Positions 20,340-27,133 of a DNA stretch of 46,542 bases are shown here, piece by piece; the first letter of the stretch is position 1, and each line of letters opens with the position of its first letter. The translations under genes and the position numbers were made by a program. This DNA comes from Streptomyces mesophilus (GTDB taxonomy: Bacteria; Actinomycetota; Actinomycetes; Streptomycetales; Streptomycetaceae). The stretch lies in contig NZ_JAAKZW010000033.1 in assembly GCF_011044995.1 (NCBI RefSeq), positions 1 through 46,542 on the forward strand. The letters run 5' to 3'. Below the pieces are notes generated by a model. It did not search any database, was not told where the DNA came from, and saw only the letters and a list, made by a program, of their open reading frames with translations.

Positions 20340-20368
20340 AAACTAGCTGCGGGCAGCATGCAGGACAA
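20340..20368 (-). promoter_or_regulatory. Candidate promoter of the encapsulin-like operon
   Basis: Reading the minus strand, TTGTCC (20368-20363) and TAGTTT (20345-20340) are exactly 17 bp apart. Transcription would start near 20333, leaving a leader of about 30 nt that contains the ribosome site. Confidence 0.45.
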
Positions 20369-20420
20369 CGTATGACGCGTCGTAGAAACCTTGGTGCAGT
20401 GGGCGCGTTGACGCACGGTC

Positions 20421-20441
20421 GGCGCGCTGTGGGGGCGCGCC
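20421..20441 (-). terminator. Possible hairpin terminator of the L,D-transpeptidase gene
   Basis: Seven-bp arms (ggcgcgc/gcgcgcc) surround a 7-nt loop, between the end of the L,D-transpeptidase gene and the encapsulin operon promoter. It would separate the two same-strand transcripts. Confidence 0.35.
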
Positions 20442-20536
20442 GGCGGTGCGCGTCGCTCGCGTTCCACACGGAGTGCAGGGCCGGCCCCAAGGCGTACGAG
20501 GTGCTGCGAGGTCGTGGTCGGCCTGGTGTGGCGCGG

Positions 20537-20568
20537 GATGTGTGCCAATGGAGATGTGTGCCAATGGA
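20537..20568. repeat. Two exact tandem copies of a 16-bp unit upstream of the encapsulin-like operon
   Basis: The unit gatgtgtgccaatgga occurs at 20537-20552 and again at 20553-20568 without change. It lies about 170 bp upstream of the candidate promoter and just downstream of the transpeptidase stop. Direct repeats here could be an activator site, but a chance duplication is also possible. Confidence 0.8.
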
Positions 20569-20601
20569 CATACGTACAGCGGAAGTTGGACGGCAGCGGG
20601 C

Positions 20602-21351
20602 TCAGGCTTCGAGGTGGGCGCGGTCGCCCATGACGATCACCGGATCGCGTTTCGGGTCCAGGGTGCGCAGCAGGTGCTCCATGCCCTGTTCGGGCAGGCT
20701 GACGCAGCCGGAGGTGCCACTGCCGTGGTCCAGGTGGAGCCAGATCGAGCCGCCCTTGGAGCGGCCCTCGGGGCGGGTCGGGTCGCTCGGAGCCGTGCCC
20801 TTGACGCGGTTGTAGTCGATCGCGATGACGAGGTCGAAGTCGTGCCAGTGCGTCTTCGGCCAGGAGTGCGGCGCGGTGAAGGCCGCCGCGGAGCGCGTGT
20901 ACGGGAGTTTCGCGCCGGGGTCGGCGCGGACACCGCCCGCGTCGCTGAGCGTGAAGACCCCGACGGGGCTGCGTTTGTCGTCCTCGTGGTGGTCGGTGGT
21001 CCAGCCCTTCTTGCCGTTGTGCGCGGGCCAGGTGCGTTCGCGGTCCCAGGTGGCACCGTGCCGGGTGAACAGAGCGACGGTGGATATCGAGGAGTCCTCG
21101 CTCCGGCCGTAGACGGCGACGACCTGACGGGAGCCGTCCGGGATCTGCCGCTGCAGACGGTCGCCGACACCGGGGATGCGTGGGAGGTCCTTCGTCGGCG
21201 AAGCGCTCGGTTCGGAACCGGCTTTCGCGGGACTGTCCTGCGTACCGCCGTCGGTGCCCTGCGTACCGCTGCCGCAGGACGTCACAACCGCGGCCAGGGT
21301 CACGGCGACGAGCGAGGACCGCAGTATGCCGGATATGCGCATGCGTTCCAT
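20602..21351 (-). CDS. L,D-transpeptidase (YkuD-like) lipoprotein
   Basis: Enzymes of this family form 3-3 cross-links in peptidoglycan or attach proteins to it. The 249-aa product has a lipoprotein signal: a basic start, a hydrophobic stretch and a lipobox VVTSC with the lipidated Cys near residue 26. It then has a Ser/Pro-rich tether and a catalytic domain. The active-site block is HLDHGSGTSGCVSLP with the nucleophile Cys in SGCVS. The start could also be the ATG at 21342; neither has a strong ribosome site. The gene is upstream of and on the same strand as the encapsulin operon but is separated by a hairpin and a promoter. It diverges from the ABC exporter pair. Confidence 0.88.
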   Translation of the reverse strand: MERMRISGILRSSLVAVTLAAVVTSCGSGTQGTDGGTQDSPAKAGSEPSASPTKDLPRIPGVGDRLQRQIPDGSRQVVAVYGRSEDSSISTVALFTRHGATWDRERTWPAHNGKKGWTTDHHEDDKRSPVGVFTLSDAGGVRADPGAKLPYTRSAAAFTAPHSWPKTHWHDFDLVIAIDYNRVKGTAPSDPTRPEGRSKGGSIWLHLDHGSGTSGCVSLPEQGMEHLLRTLDPKRDPVIVMGDRAHLEA

Positions 21352-21502
21352 GCTCGCACGGGGCGTATGACGGACGAGGTGGGGCCCTTGGGCCCGTGCG
21401 GCGCCCGGCAGAACCCGTGAGCCAGCTGGGCGCCCAGGCCGCGGCCCGTCCGAAAAGAGCGCTCTCGGCCGGTAAATCGTTTGCCCCGGCCTGTGTCCGG
21501 CA

Positions 21503-21521
21503 GGGAACCTTGCACGTTCCC
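21503..21521. promoter_or_regulatory. Operator-like inverted repeat (gggaac-7 nt-gttccc)
   Basis: Perfect 6-bp arms with a 7-nt spacer, about 60 bp upstream of the heterodimeric exporter genes and in the gap shared with the L,D-transpeptidase gene. It is probably a regulator binding site; the protein is unknown. Confidence 0.4.
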
Positions 21522-21580
21522 TTTCCACCGCGGACCCTGCGCGGCCGCCCTCCCCATCCGCCTGCCGAGCTCTGGACATC

Positions 21581-23416
21581 ATGCAGATCAGTGACCTTCC
21601 GTACCCCGACCCGGGTGTGCCCGACGCACGCTCAGGATCCCGATTCCTGCTGTGGCTCGGGCGGAACCAGATCGGCGGCCAGTTCCGATCCTTCGCCTGG
21701 GGCCTGCTGCACTTCTCGTCGGTGATGGGCCTGTCGTTCGCGGTGGGATACGCCGTGCAGGCGGTCGTCGACCGCGACGGCGGCAGACTCGCCCTCGCGG
21801 GCGGGTTCCTCGCCCTGGCGGGCGCGGCCATCGCGCTCGGCGACACGATGCTGCACCGCACCGCCGTCACCAACTGGATCACCGCCGCGGCCCGTGTCCA
21901 GCAGTTGCTCGCCCGCAAGACAGCCGAACTCGGCTCCGCGCTGACCCGGCGGGTGGCGGCCGGTGAAGTGGTCGCGGTGTCGACCGGTGATGTCGAGAAG
22001 ATCGGCTGGTTCGTGGAGGCGCTGTCGCGTTTCCTGGCGGCCGCCATGACCGTCGTCCTGGTGTGCGTGGCACTGGCCGTGTACCAGCCCGCGCTGGCTC
22101 TGGTCGTCGTGATCGGTGTCCCGGTGCTCGCACTCGGGGTGATTCCGCTGCTGCCGAGGGCCACCAAGCTCGCGGACGTCCAGCGTGAGAAGGCGGGCCG
22201 GGCCACCGAGTTGGCCGCCGACACGGTCGCGGGTCTGCGGGTGCTGCGCGGCATCGGCGGCGAGGAGCTGTTCCTCACGCGGTATCGCGAGGCCTCGCAG
22301 GAGGTGCGCCGAGCCGCCGTACGCAGTGCGCGGATGTGGGCGTGGATCAGCGCCGTACAGGTGCTGCTTCCCGGACTGCTGCTCGTCGCCGTGATCTGGT
22401 ACGGCATCGGACTCGTCCGTGACGGCCGGATCCAGGTCGGCGAACTGGTCACGGTCTACAGCGCGGTGATGCTCCTGATGTACCCGCTGCGGCACTTCGA
22501 GGAGATCGCCATGGCGTACTCCTTCTCGCGCCCCTCGGCCCGCCGGGCGGCGCGGGTCCTTTCCATCGAGCGGTCGATGGACGGCAGCGGGAAGCTCGGG
22601 CACACCACGCCCGAGGGCGACTTGTACGACCCGGTGACCGGGCTGCTCGCACCTGCCGGCCGGCTGACCGCGGTGGTGTGCGGGGACCCGGACGAGGCGG
22701 GGCGCCTCGCCGAGCGGCTCGGCGGCCACCCTTCGCTCGACGAACCGGTCGCCTCCGTACGGCTGGGCGGGATCCCGCTCGACGAGCTGCCCCTCGCTTC
22801 GGCCCGTGCGGCCGTGCTGGTGCAGGACAAGGATCCGGTGCTGCTCTCGGGCACGCTCAGTGAGCTGCTCGATGTGCCGGCCTCCGGCAAGGTCAGCCCA
22901 GAGGAGGCGCTGGCGGCGGCCGAGTGCACGGATGTACTCGAAGCGCTCACCCAGGCCGCTCTCGACGACGACCCGATGCAGGCGCCGATCACCGAACGCG
23001 GCCGGTCGCTCTCCGGCGGCCAGCGCCAACGGCTCGCCCTGGCACGCTCGTTGGTGACCGACCCGGAGGTGCTCGTACTCGACGAGCCGACCTCCGCGGT
23101 CGACTCGCACACCGAAGCGCGGATCTCCGACGGTCTGCGCGCCCTGCGCCAGGGCCGTACGACGGTGGTCCTGACCTCGTCGCCGCTGCTGCTCGACCGT
23201 GCCGAGCGGGTCGTCCTCGTGCACGAAGGCGAGGTCGCGGCGGTCGGACTCCATCGCGACCTGGTGCACAACGAGCCCCGCTATCGCGCGATCGTCACGC
23301 GCGAGACCGAGGACGAGCGGGCCGCCGAGGCTGCGTACGCCCAGACGTACACACACGAGACCTACGCGCACGAGACGTACGCACACGAGACTTACGAAAC
23401 GGAGGAGTCGGCATGA
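21581..23416 (+). CDS. ABC exporter subunit A with degenerate Walker A (heterodimer partner)
   Basis: A 611-aa half-transporter with membrane helices over about residues 35-310 and an ATPase domain after that. The P-loop position reads VVCGDPDEAGRL and lacks the GKS/T needed for nucleotide phosphate binding. The signature (LSGGQRQRLALARSL) and Walker B (VLVLDEPTSAVD) are intact. It is therefore unlikely to hydrolyse ATP alone and should pair with the next gene, whose start overlaps its stop by 4 nt (ATGA). The C-terminus carries a HETYA repeat rich in His, Glu and Tyr. The ribosome site is weak. The substrate is unknown; lipids, peptides and siderophores are possible. Confidence 0.92.
   Translation: MQISDLPYPDPGVPDARSGSRFLLWLGRNQIGGQFRSFAWGLLHFSSVMGLSFAVGYAVQAVVDRDGGRLALAGGFLALAGAAIALGDTMLHRTAVTNWITAAARVQQLLARKTAELGSALTRRVAAGEVVAVSTGDVEKIGWFVEALSRFLAAAMTVVLVCVALAVYQPALALVVVIGVPVLALGVIPLLPRATKLADVQREKAGRATELAADTVAGLRVLRGIGGEELFLTRYREASQEVRRAAVRSARMWAWISAVQVLLPGLLLVAVIWYGIGLVRDGRIQVGELVTVYSAVMLLMYPLRHFEEIAMAYSFSRPSARRAARVLSIERSMDGSGKLGHTTPEGDLYDPVTGLLAPAGRLTAVVCGDPDEAGRLAERLGGHPSLDEPVASVRLGGIPLDELPLASARAAVLVQDKDPVLLSGTLSELLDVPASGKVSPEEALAAAECTDVLEALTQAALDDDPMQAPITERGRSLSGGQRQRLALARSLVTDPEVLVLDEPTSAVDSHTEARISDGLRALRQGRTTVVLTSSPLLLDRAERVVLVHEGEVAAVGLHRDLVHNEPRYRAIVTRETEDERAAEAAYAQTYTHETYAHETYAHETYETEESA
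23338..23403 (+). repeat. In-frame 15-bp repeat encoding a C-terminal HETYA tail
   Basis: The last codons of exporter subunit A encode about three copies of a five-residue H-E-T-Y-A/E unit (THETY, AHETY, AHETY). The nucleotide copies differ slightly, so the repeat is not a very recent expansion. The charged, His-rich tail lies after the ATPase domain. Confidence 0.75.
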
Positions 23417-25197
23417 TCGGCGTAGCGCCCCCGGCCTACGACCCGGCGGCCCCGCGCAGCGCGAACACGCTGCCGGTGGGTTCCACGGCGACCGTGCGCG
23501 GCTATGTCCGCGAGCTGTTCGGCCGCCACCGGAAGGCCTTCACGCTGCTGATCGTCGTGAACACGGCCGCCGTGCTCGCCTCCCTGGTCGGGCCCTCGCT
23601 GCTCGGCTCGCTGGTCGAGAGCGCCTCCGAAGGTGCGGCGGCGGATCTCCATCTCGAGCGCACCGTCGCGCTGTTCGTCGCGGCCCTCCTGGCCCAGGCC
23701 TTCTTCGTACGTCTCGTACGGCTGCGCGGGGCGATGCTCGGTGAGCGGATGCTGGCCGATCTGCGCGAGGACTTCCTCGTACGCTCCGTGGGCCTGCCTC
23801 CGGGTGTGCTCGAACGGGCGGGTACCGGCGACCTGTTGTCGCGCATCACCACCGACATCGACCGGCTCGCGAACGCGATGCGGGAGGCCGTGCCGCAGCT
23901 CACGATCGGTGTGGTGTGGGTGGTGCTGCTGCTCGGCGGGCTCGCGGTCACCGCGCCGCCGCTGGCACCGGCCGTGCTGATCGCGGTGCCGCTGCTCGTG
24001 GTGGGGTGCCGCTGGTACTTCAAGCGGGCGCCCTCCGCGTACCGCTCGGAAGCGGCCGGCTATGCGGCCGTGGCCGCGGTGCTCGCGGAGACCGTGGACG
24101 CGGGCCGTACCGTCGAGGCCCACCGGCTCGGCACCGAGCGGATCGCCTTGTCGGACCGGCGTGTTCGGGAATGGACCCAGTGGGAGCGGTACACGCTCTT
24201 CCTGCGCTCGGTGCTCTTCCCCGTCATCAACGTCACGCACACGACCGTGCTCGCCTCGACGCTGATGGTCGGCGGTGTCTTCGTACTGCAGGGCTGGATC
24301 AATGTCGGGCAGCTGACCACCGGTGCGTTGATCGCGCAGATGATGGTCGAGCCGGTCGGGCTGATCCTGCGCTGGTACGACGAGTTGCAGGTCGCCCAGG
24401 TCTCGCTGGCCCGGCTCGTGGGCGTACGGGAGATCGAACCCGGAGCGGGCGACGAGTCCGTACGTCCCGAGGGCCGCCAGGTCGAGGCGGCGGATGTGCA
24501 CTTCGGGTACCGGGCCGGGGTGGACGTCCTGCGTGAGGTGTCGCTCGGGGTACCTCCCGGCACCCGGCTCGCACTGGTCGGCCCGTCCGGTGCGGGCAAG
24601 TCGACGCTCGGGCGGCTCCTGGCGGGGATCTACGCTCCGCGCACGGGACAGGTGACGCTCGGCGAGGCGGAGCTGTCCCGGATGACGGCGGAGCGGGTAC
24701 GGGAACATGTGGCGCTGGTGAACCAGGAGCACCATGTGTTCGTCGGGTCCCTGCGCGACAACCTGCGCCTCGCGCGCTCGGGCGCCGAGGACGCCGAGCT
24801 GTGGGCGGCGCTCGGTGCTGTCGACGCCGACGGATGGGCGCGGGCGTTGTCGGACGGACTGGACACGGAGGTCGGCTCGGGCGGGTTCACGCTCACCCCG
24901 GCGCAGGCGCAGCAGATCGCGCTGGCCCGGCTCGTGCTCGCCGATCCGCACACGCTGGTGCTCGACGAGGCGACCTCGCTGCTGGATCCGCGGGCCGCGC
25001 GGCACCTGGAGCGCTCGCTGGCGCGGGTGCTCGACGGGCGCACGGTCGTGGCGATCGCCCACCGGCTGCATACCGCGCATGATGCGGATGTGATCGCGGT
25101 GGTCGAGCGGGGGCGGATCAGTGAGCTCGGCAGTCATGACGAGTTGGTGGCTGCGGATGGGGCGTATGCGGCGCTTTGGCGGTCCTGGCACGGGTGA
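23413..25197 (+). CDS. ABC exporter subunit B with degenerate signature motif (heterodimer partner)
   Basis: A 594-aa half-transporter, membrane domain about residues 30-320 and ATPase domain about 355-590. Walker A is intact (GPSGAGKSTL), Walker B is LVLDEATSLLD, and the switch His lies in AHRLHTA. The signature reads LTPAQAQQIAL instead of LSGGQ. In the assembled dimer, the Walker A of this subunit faces the intact signature of subunit A (working site). Its own poor signature faces the broken P-loop of subunit A (dead site). The ATGA overlap with the upstream gene couples translation. Confidence 0.92.
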   Translation: MIGVAPPAYDPAAPRSANTLPVGSTATVRGYVRELFGRHRKAFTLLIVVNTAAVLASLVGPSLLGSLVESASEGAAADLHLERTVALFVAALLAQAFFVRLVRLRGAMLGERMLADLREDFLVRSVGLPPGVLERAGTGDLLSRITTDIDRLANAMREAVPQLTIGVVWVVLLLGGLAVTAPPLAPAVLIAVPLLVVGCRWYFKRAPSAYRSEAAGYAAVAAVLAETVDAGRTVEAHRLGTERIALSDRRVREWTQWERYTLFLRSVLFPVINVTHTTVLASTLMVGGVFVLQGWINVGQLTTGALIAQMMVEPVGLILRWYDELQVAQVSLARLVGVREIEPGAGDESVRPEGRQVEAADVHFGYRAGVDVLREVSLGVPPGTRLALVGPSGAGKSTLGRLLAGIYAPRTGQVTLGEAELSRMTAERVREHVALVNQEHHVFVGSLRDNLRLARSGAEDAELWAALGAVDADGWARALSDGLDTEVGSGGFTLTPAQAQQIALARLVLADPHTLVLDEATSLLDPRAARHLERSLARVLDGRTVVAIAHRLHTAHDADVIAVVERGRISELGSHDELVAADGAYAALWRSWHG

Positions 25198-25287
25198 GAG
25201 TGCGTTCGGGTGGGGTGAGGCTCGCTGGTGGGTGCGGGTGGGGGCGCCTGCGGCGGGCCTTCTCCCCCGCTCCGCCCCTTCCCGAAA

Positions 25288-25332
25288 CTGGGGGGCTTCG
25301 CCCCAGACCCCGCATCCGAACTTCGTTCGGAT
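25288..25332 (+). terminator. Two adjacent hairpins after the ABC exporter pair
   Basis: The first hairpin (25288-25306) pairs ctgggg with ccccag. The second (25314-25332) has perfect 8-bp arms atccgaac/gttcggat with a TTC loop. Together they form a credible terminator. Confidence 0.65.
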
Positions 25333-25353
25333 CTGCTCAGAACCCATGTGTGA

Positions 25354-25458
25354 ACCTCTGCTGATCTCGTCGACCAGAACTTCCTGCGCGGCGACACCAT
25401 CGCCCAGGCGAACGCCACGCTCATCGAGGCCCAGGCCCGCCACCAGGGCAGACGTGAA
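25354..25458 (+). pseudogene. Coding-like remnant without a start
   Basis: After an in-frame stop at 25351, this frame reads ADLVDQNFLRGDTIAQANAT and then LIEAQARHQG, with nearly every codon ending in G or C as in real Streptomyces genes. It has no start and loses its codon bias near 25455. It looks like the surviving end of a gene. The family is not recognised. Confidence 0.35.
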
Positions 25459-25568
25459 AGCCATGTGGCCGATACACAAACGAGCGGATCCCGCCCAGCG
25501 CCCGCCAGCCAAGCATGTTGGGTTGGTACCGATTCCCCGATCGGCTTGTCGCCCCAAAGGAGAATCGG

Positions 25569-25934
25569 ATGAACCAGCTGCGTACCGCTGTGATCGGCGC
25601 GCTCCTCGCTCTGTCCACCCTCAGCCTCGGTGCCCCCGCCGCGTTCGCGGCGCCCGCACCCGGCCCGGCCAACACGTGTGCGAAGCAGAAGGGCGAGGAC
25701 AAGATGTGCGGCGGGTTCGCCGGATTTTCGTGCCCTGAGGGCAAGACCTGCGTCGACGACCCACGAGACGAATGCGTCCCGGCGAACGGAGGCGCGGACT
25801 GTGGCGGGCTGTGCGCCACGCCCCAGGAGATCGAGAACGGCTACATCGAGACCGCCCCAGGCAAGTACATCTACCTTCGCGACAACCCGAACTTGGTAAG
25901 CACCGACGTGTCGCTGAAGGTGGGTCTGCTGTAA
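25569..25934 (+). CDS. Small secreted cysteine-rich protein
   Basis: A 121-aa product with a clear Sec signal peptide (MNQLRTAVIGALLAL, cleavage near AFA-AP at about residue 29) and a strong ribosome site (AAAGGAG). The mature part has seven cysteines in a compact block with the pattern CGGFAGFSCPEGKTC, then DDPRDEC, then GGADCGGLC, followed by a Cys-free tail. The spacing recalls small disulfide-rich inhibitor-like domains. An odd number of cysteines leaves one possibly unpaired. Function unknown. It lies alone between two gene remnants. Confidence 0.8.
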   Translation: MNQLRTAVIGALLALSTLSLGAPAAFAAPAPGPANTCAKQKGEDKMCGGFAGFSCPEGKTCVDDPRDECVPANGGADCGGLCATPQEIENGYIETAPGKYIYLRDNPNLVSTDVSLKVGLL

Positions 25935-25940
25935 CCGTTG

Positions 25941-25964
25941 GTGTGCGGCGTGCGTGCCGCACAC
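25941..25964 (+). terminator. Hairpin terminator after the small secreted protein
   Basis: Perfect 9-bp arms gtgtgcggc/gccgcacac with a 6-nt loop, 6 nt after the stop codon. Confidence 0.75.
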
Positions 25965-25984
25965 CCCCGGGGATGCCGGGCCCA

Positions 25985-26120
25985 ACCGGCGGTTCTGCGG
26001 ATCGTCTTGCCACTTGAAGTACTGGCGGCGGTGCGAGTCGATCGCGTACAGACCACGGCGCGCTCGATCGACACCCTCCTCGAGGGCCACAAATCCGCCC
26101 GATGGGCGGGCAGTCTTCAC
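25985..26120 (-). pseudogene. Second coding-like remnant, minus strand
   Basis: Translated from 26120, this frame contains RGLYAIDSHRRQYFKWQDDP, which has plausible protein composition and G/C-ended codons. It runs without its own stop into the terminator of the neighbouring gene. It could be a fragment of a lost gene. The evidence is weak and the family is not recognised. Confidence 0.2.
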
Positions 26121-26175
26121 TGACAGGGCACGCAGGGGCTGAAAGATCGCCTCAAGCGCCGGCGGGGCCGACAGG

Positions 26176-26985
26176 TCAGATGTACCCCAGCGCCGCCGCT
26201 CCGCCCACCCCGCCGAGCAGCATGAACGCCGGCATCAGCAGCTTCAGCTCCACCCAGCTGCCCGCGCGGAAGCGCATCAGCTTCGGGGGGCCCACGGCGT
26301 ACCAGCGCTTGCCGGCGATGGGGAGGGGCCAGAACATCGGGCAGCCCGAGACCGTGAGCGCGTCGCCGATGGTGTGGACGACCGCACCGAGCAGGACCGG
26401 CAGGCCCAGCCACAGGTACTCCTGGCCGTCGGCGGTGAACAGCCAGTCCGCTCCGTTGCCCGGCTGGTCCAGGACACCCGCGAGGATCCAGGCGCTGGTC
26501 GCGCCGAGCAGCCAGACCAGAACGTCGCTGGACATCCGGGCCGCCTTCCACAGCAGCCCTTCCACGGCGAGCACCAGGTGGACGAAGAGGATGCCGAGTA
26601 CCGCCCAGCGGCCGCCGAGGACCGCGAGGGCCGAGAAGCCGACACCGATCATGACCGCCCACAGCCAGGTGTGGGTCAGGGTGCGGTGACCTCCGGTGCG
26701 ACGCGCGTCGGCGCGGGACTTCGTGGCCTTGTAGACCCCGTACGAGATCTTGTCGACGATGCCGCAGAGCGCCTTGGAGAGCGGTCCGAAGGCTCGGGAG
26801 ATCGTCGCCGACTTGTGGTCGAGGTCGGGGGCGAGCGCCGCGCCCGCGCAGATCAGCGCGCCGACGAGCAGGACCGGCCAGGGCATCGCATGGTCCATCG
26901 CTGCCGCCGCCGCGCCCACCCCCAGCCACGCCGCCGCGCCGGACAGTGAGTGTGCCGGACCCATCATGGCCGCTACCCGCCCCAT
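26176..26985 (-). CDS. YdjM/LexA-binding-type inner membrane metal-dependent hydrolase-like protein
   Basis: A 269-aa polytopic membrane protein with about six or seven hydrophobic segments. It carries the metal-binding motifs of the YdjM (DUF457) family: PDLDHKSAT near residue 55 and GHRTLTHTW near residue 100. A further conserved HTIGDALT block lies near residue 205. The reaction catalysed by this family is not well established; in other bacteria some members are linked to stress or membrane metabolism. The start could be 26985 or the internal ATGs near 26967. It diverges from the Ski2-like helicase gene. Confidence 0.8.
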   Translation of the reverse strand: MGRVAAMMGPAHSLSGAAAWLGVGAAAAAMDHAMPWPVLLVGALICAGAALAPDLDHKSATISRAFGPLSKALCGIVDKISYGVYKATKSRADARRTGGHRTLTHTWLWAVMIGVGFSALAVLGGRWAVLGILFVHLVLAVEGLLWKAARMSSDVLVWLLGATSAWILAGVLDQPGNGADWLFTADGQEYLWLGLPVLLGAVVHTIGDALTVSGCPMFWPLPIAGKRWYAVGPPKLMRFRAGSWVELKLLMPAFMLLGGVGGAAALGYI

Positions 26986-27133
26986 TTCTGTTGTACGTAT
27001 GCCCAGTTGACGCCAGGGGAGCGCCCGCGGTTGCGGTGATCGGTGCCCCGGTCGGCTGCACAGCGTAGCGGTCATGATCTTCGTACGGACGGCCGATTCC
27101 CCTTACGGAGGACCGGGCAGGCAAGATGGGGGC

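Larger units (their letters stand above)
25198..25568. other. Gene-poor region between the ABC pair and the small secreted protein
   Basis: These 371 bp hold the terminator hairpins at 25288-25332, a coding-like remnant at 25354-25458, and the promoter and ribosome site (AAAGGAGAA) of the following small gene. No intact gene is supported. Confidence 0.6.

Noticed and set aside
17368..20346. A 992-codon plus-strand open frame opposite the encapsulin-like operon.
   Set aside because: It has a low-complexity His/Asp/Gly composition typical of an antisense frame. The minus-strand products have the clear homology and coupled starts.
20553..20568. The TGGCAC-like sequence on the minus strand as a sigma-54 promoter.
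   Set aside because: Streptomyces lacks sigma-54 and the -12 element is not convincing.
23338..23403. Short regular repeats that might be read as a CRISPR-like array.
   Set aside because: The repeats are 15 bp, contiguous without spacers, and encode the in-frame C-terminus of an ABC protein.
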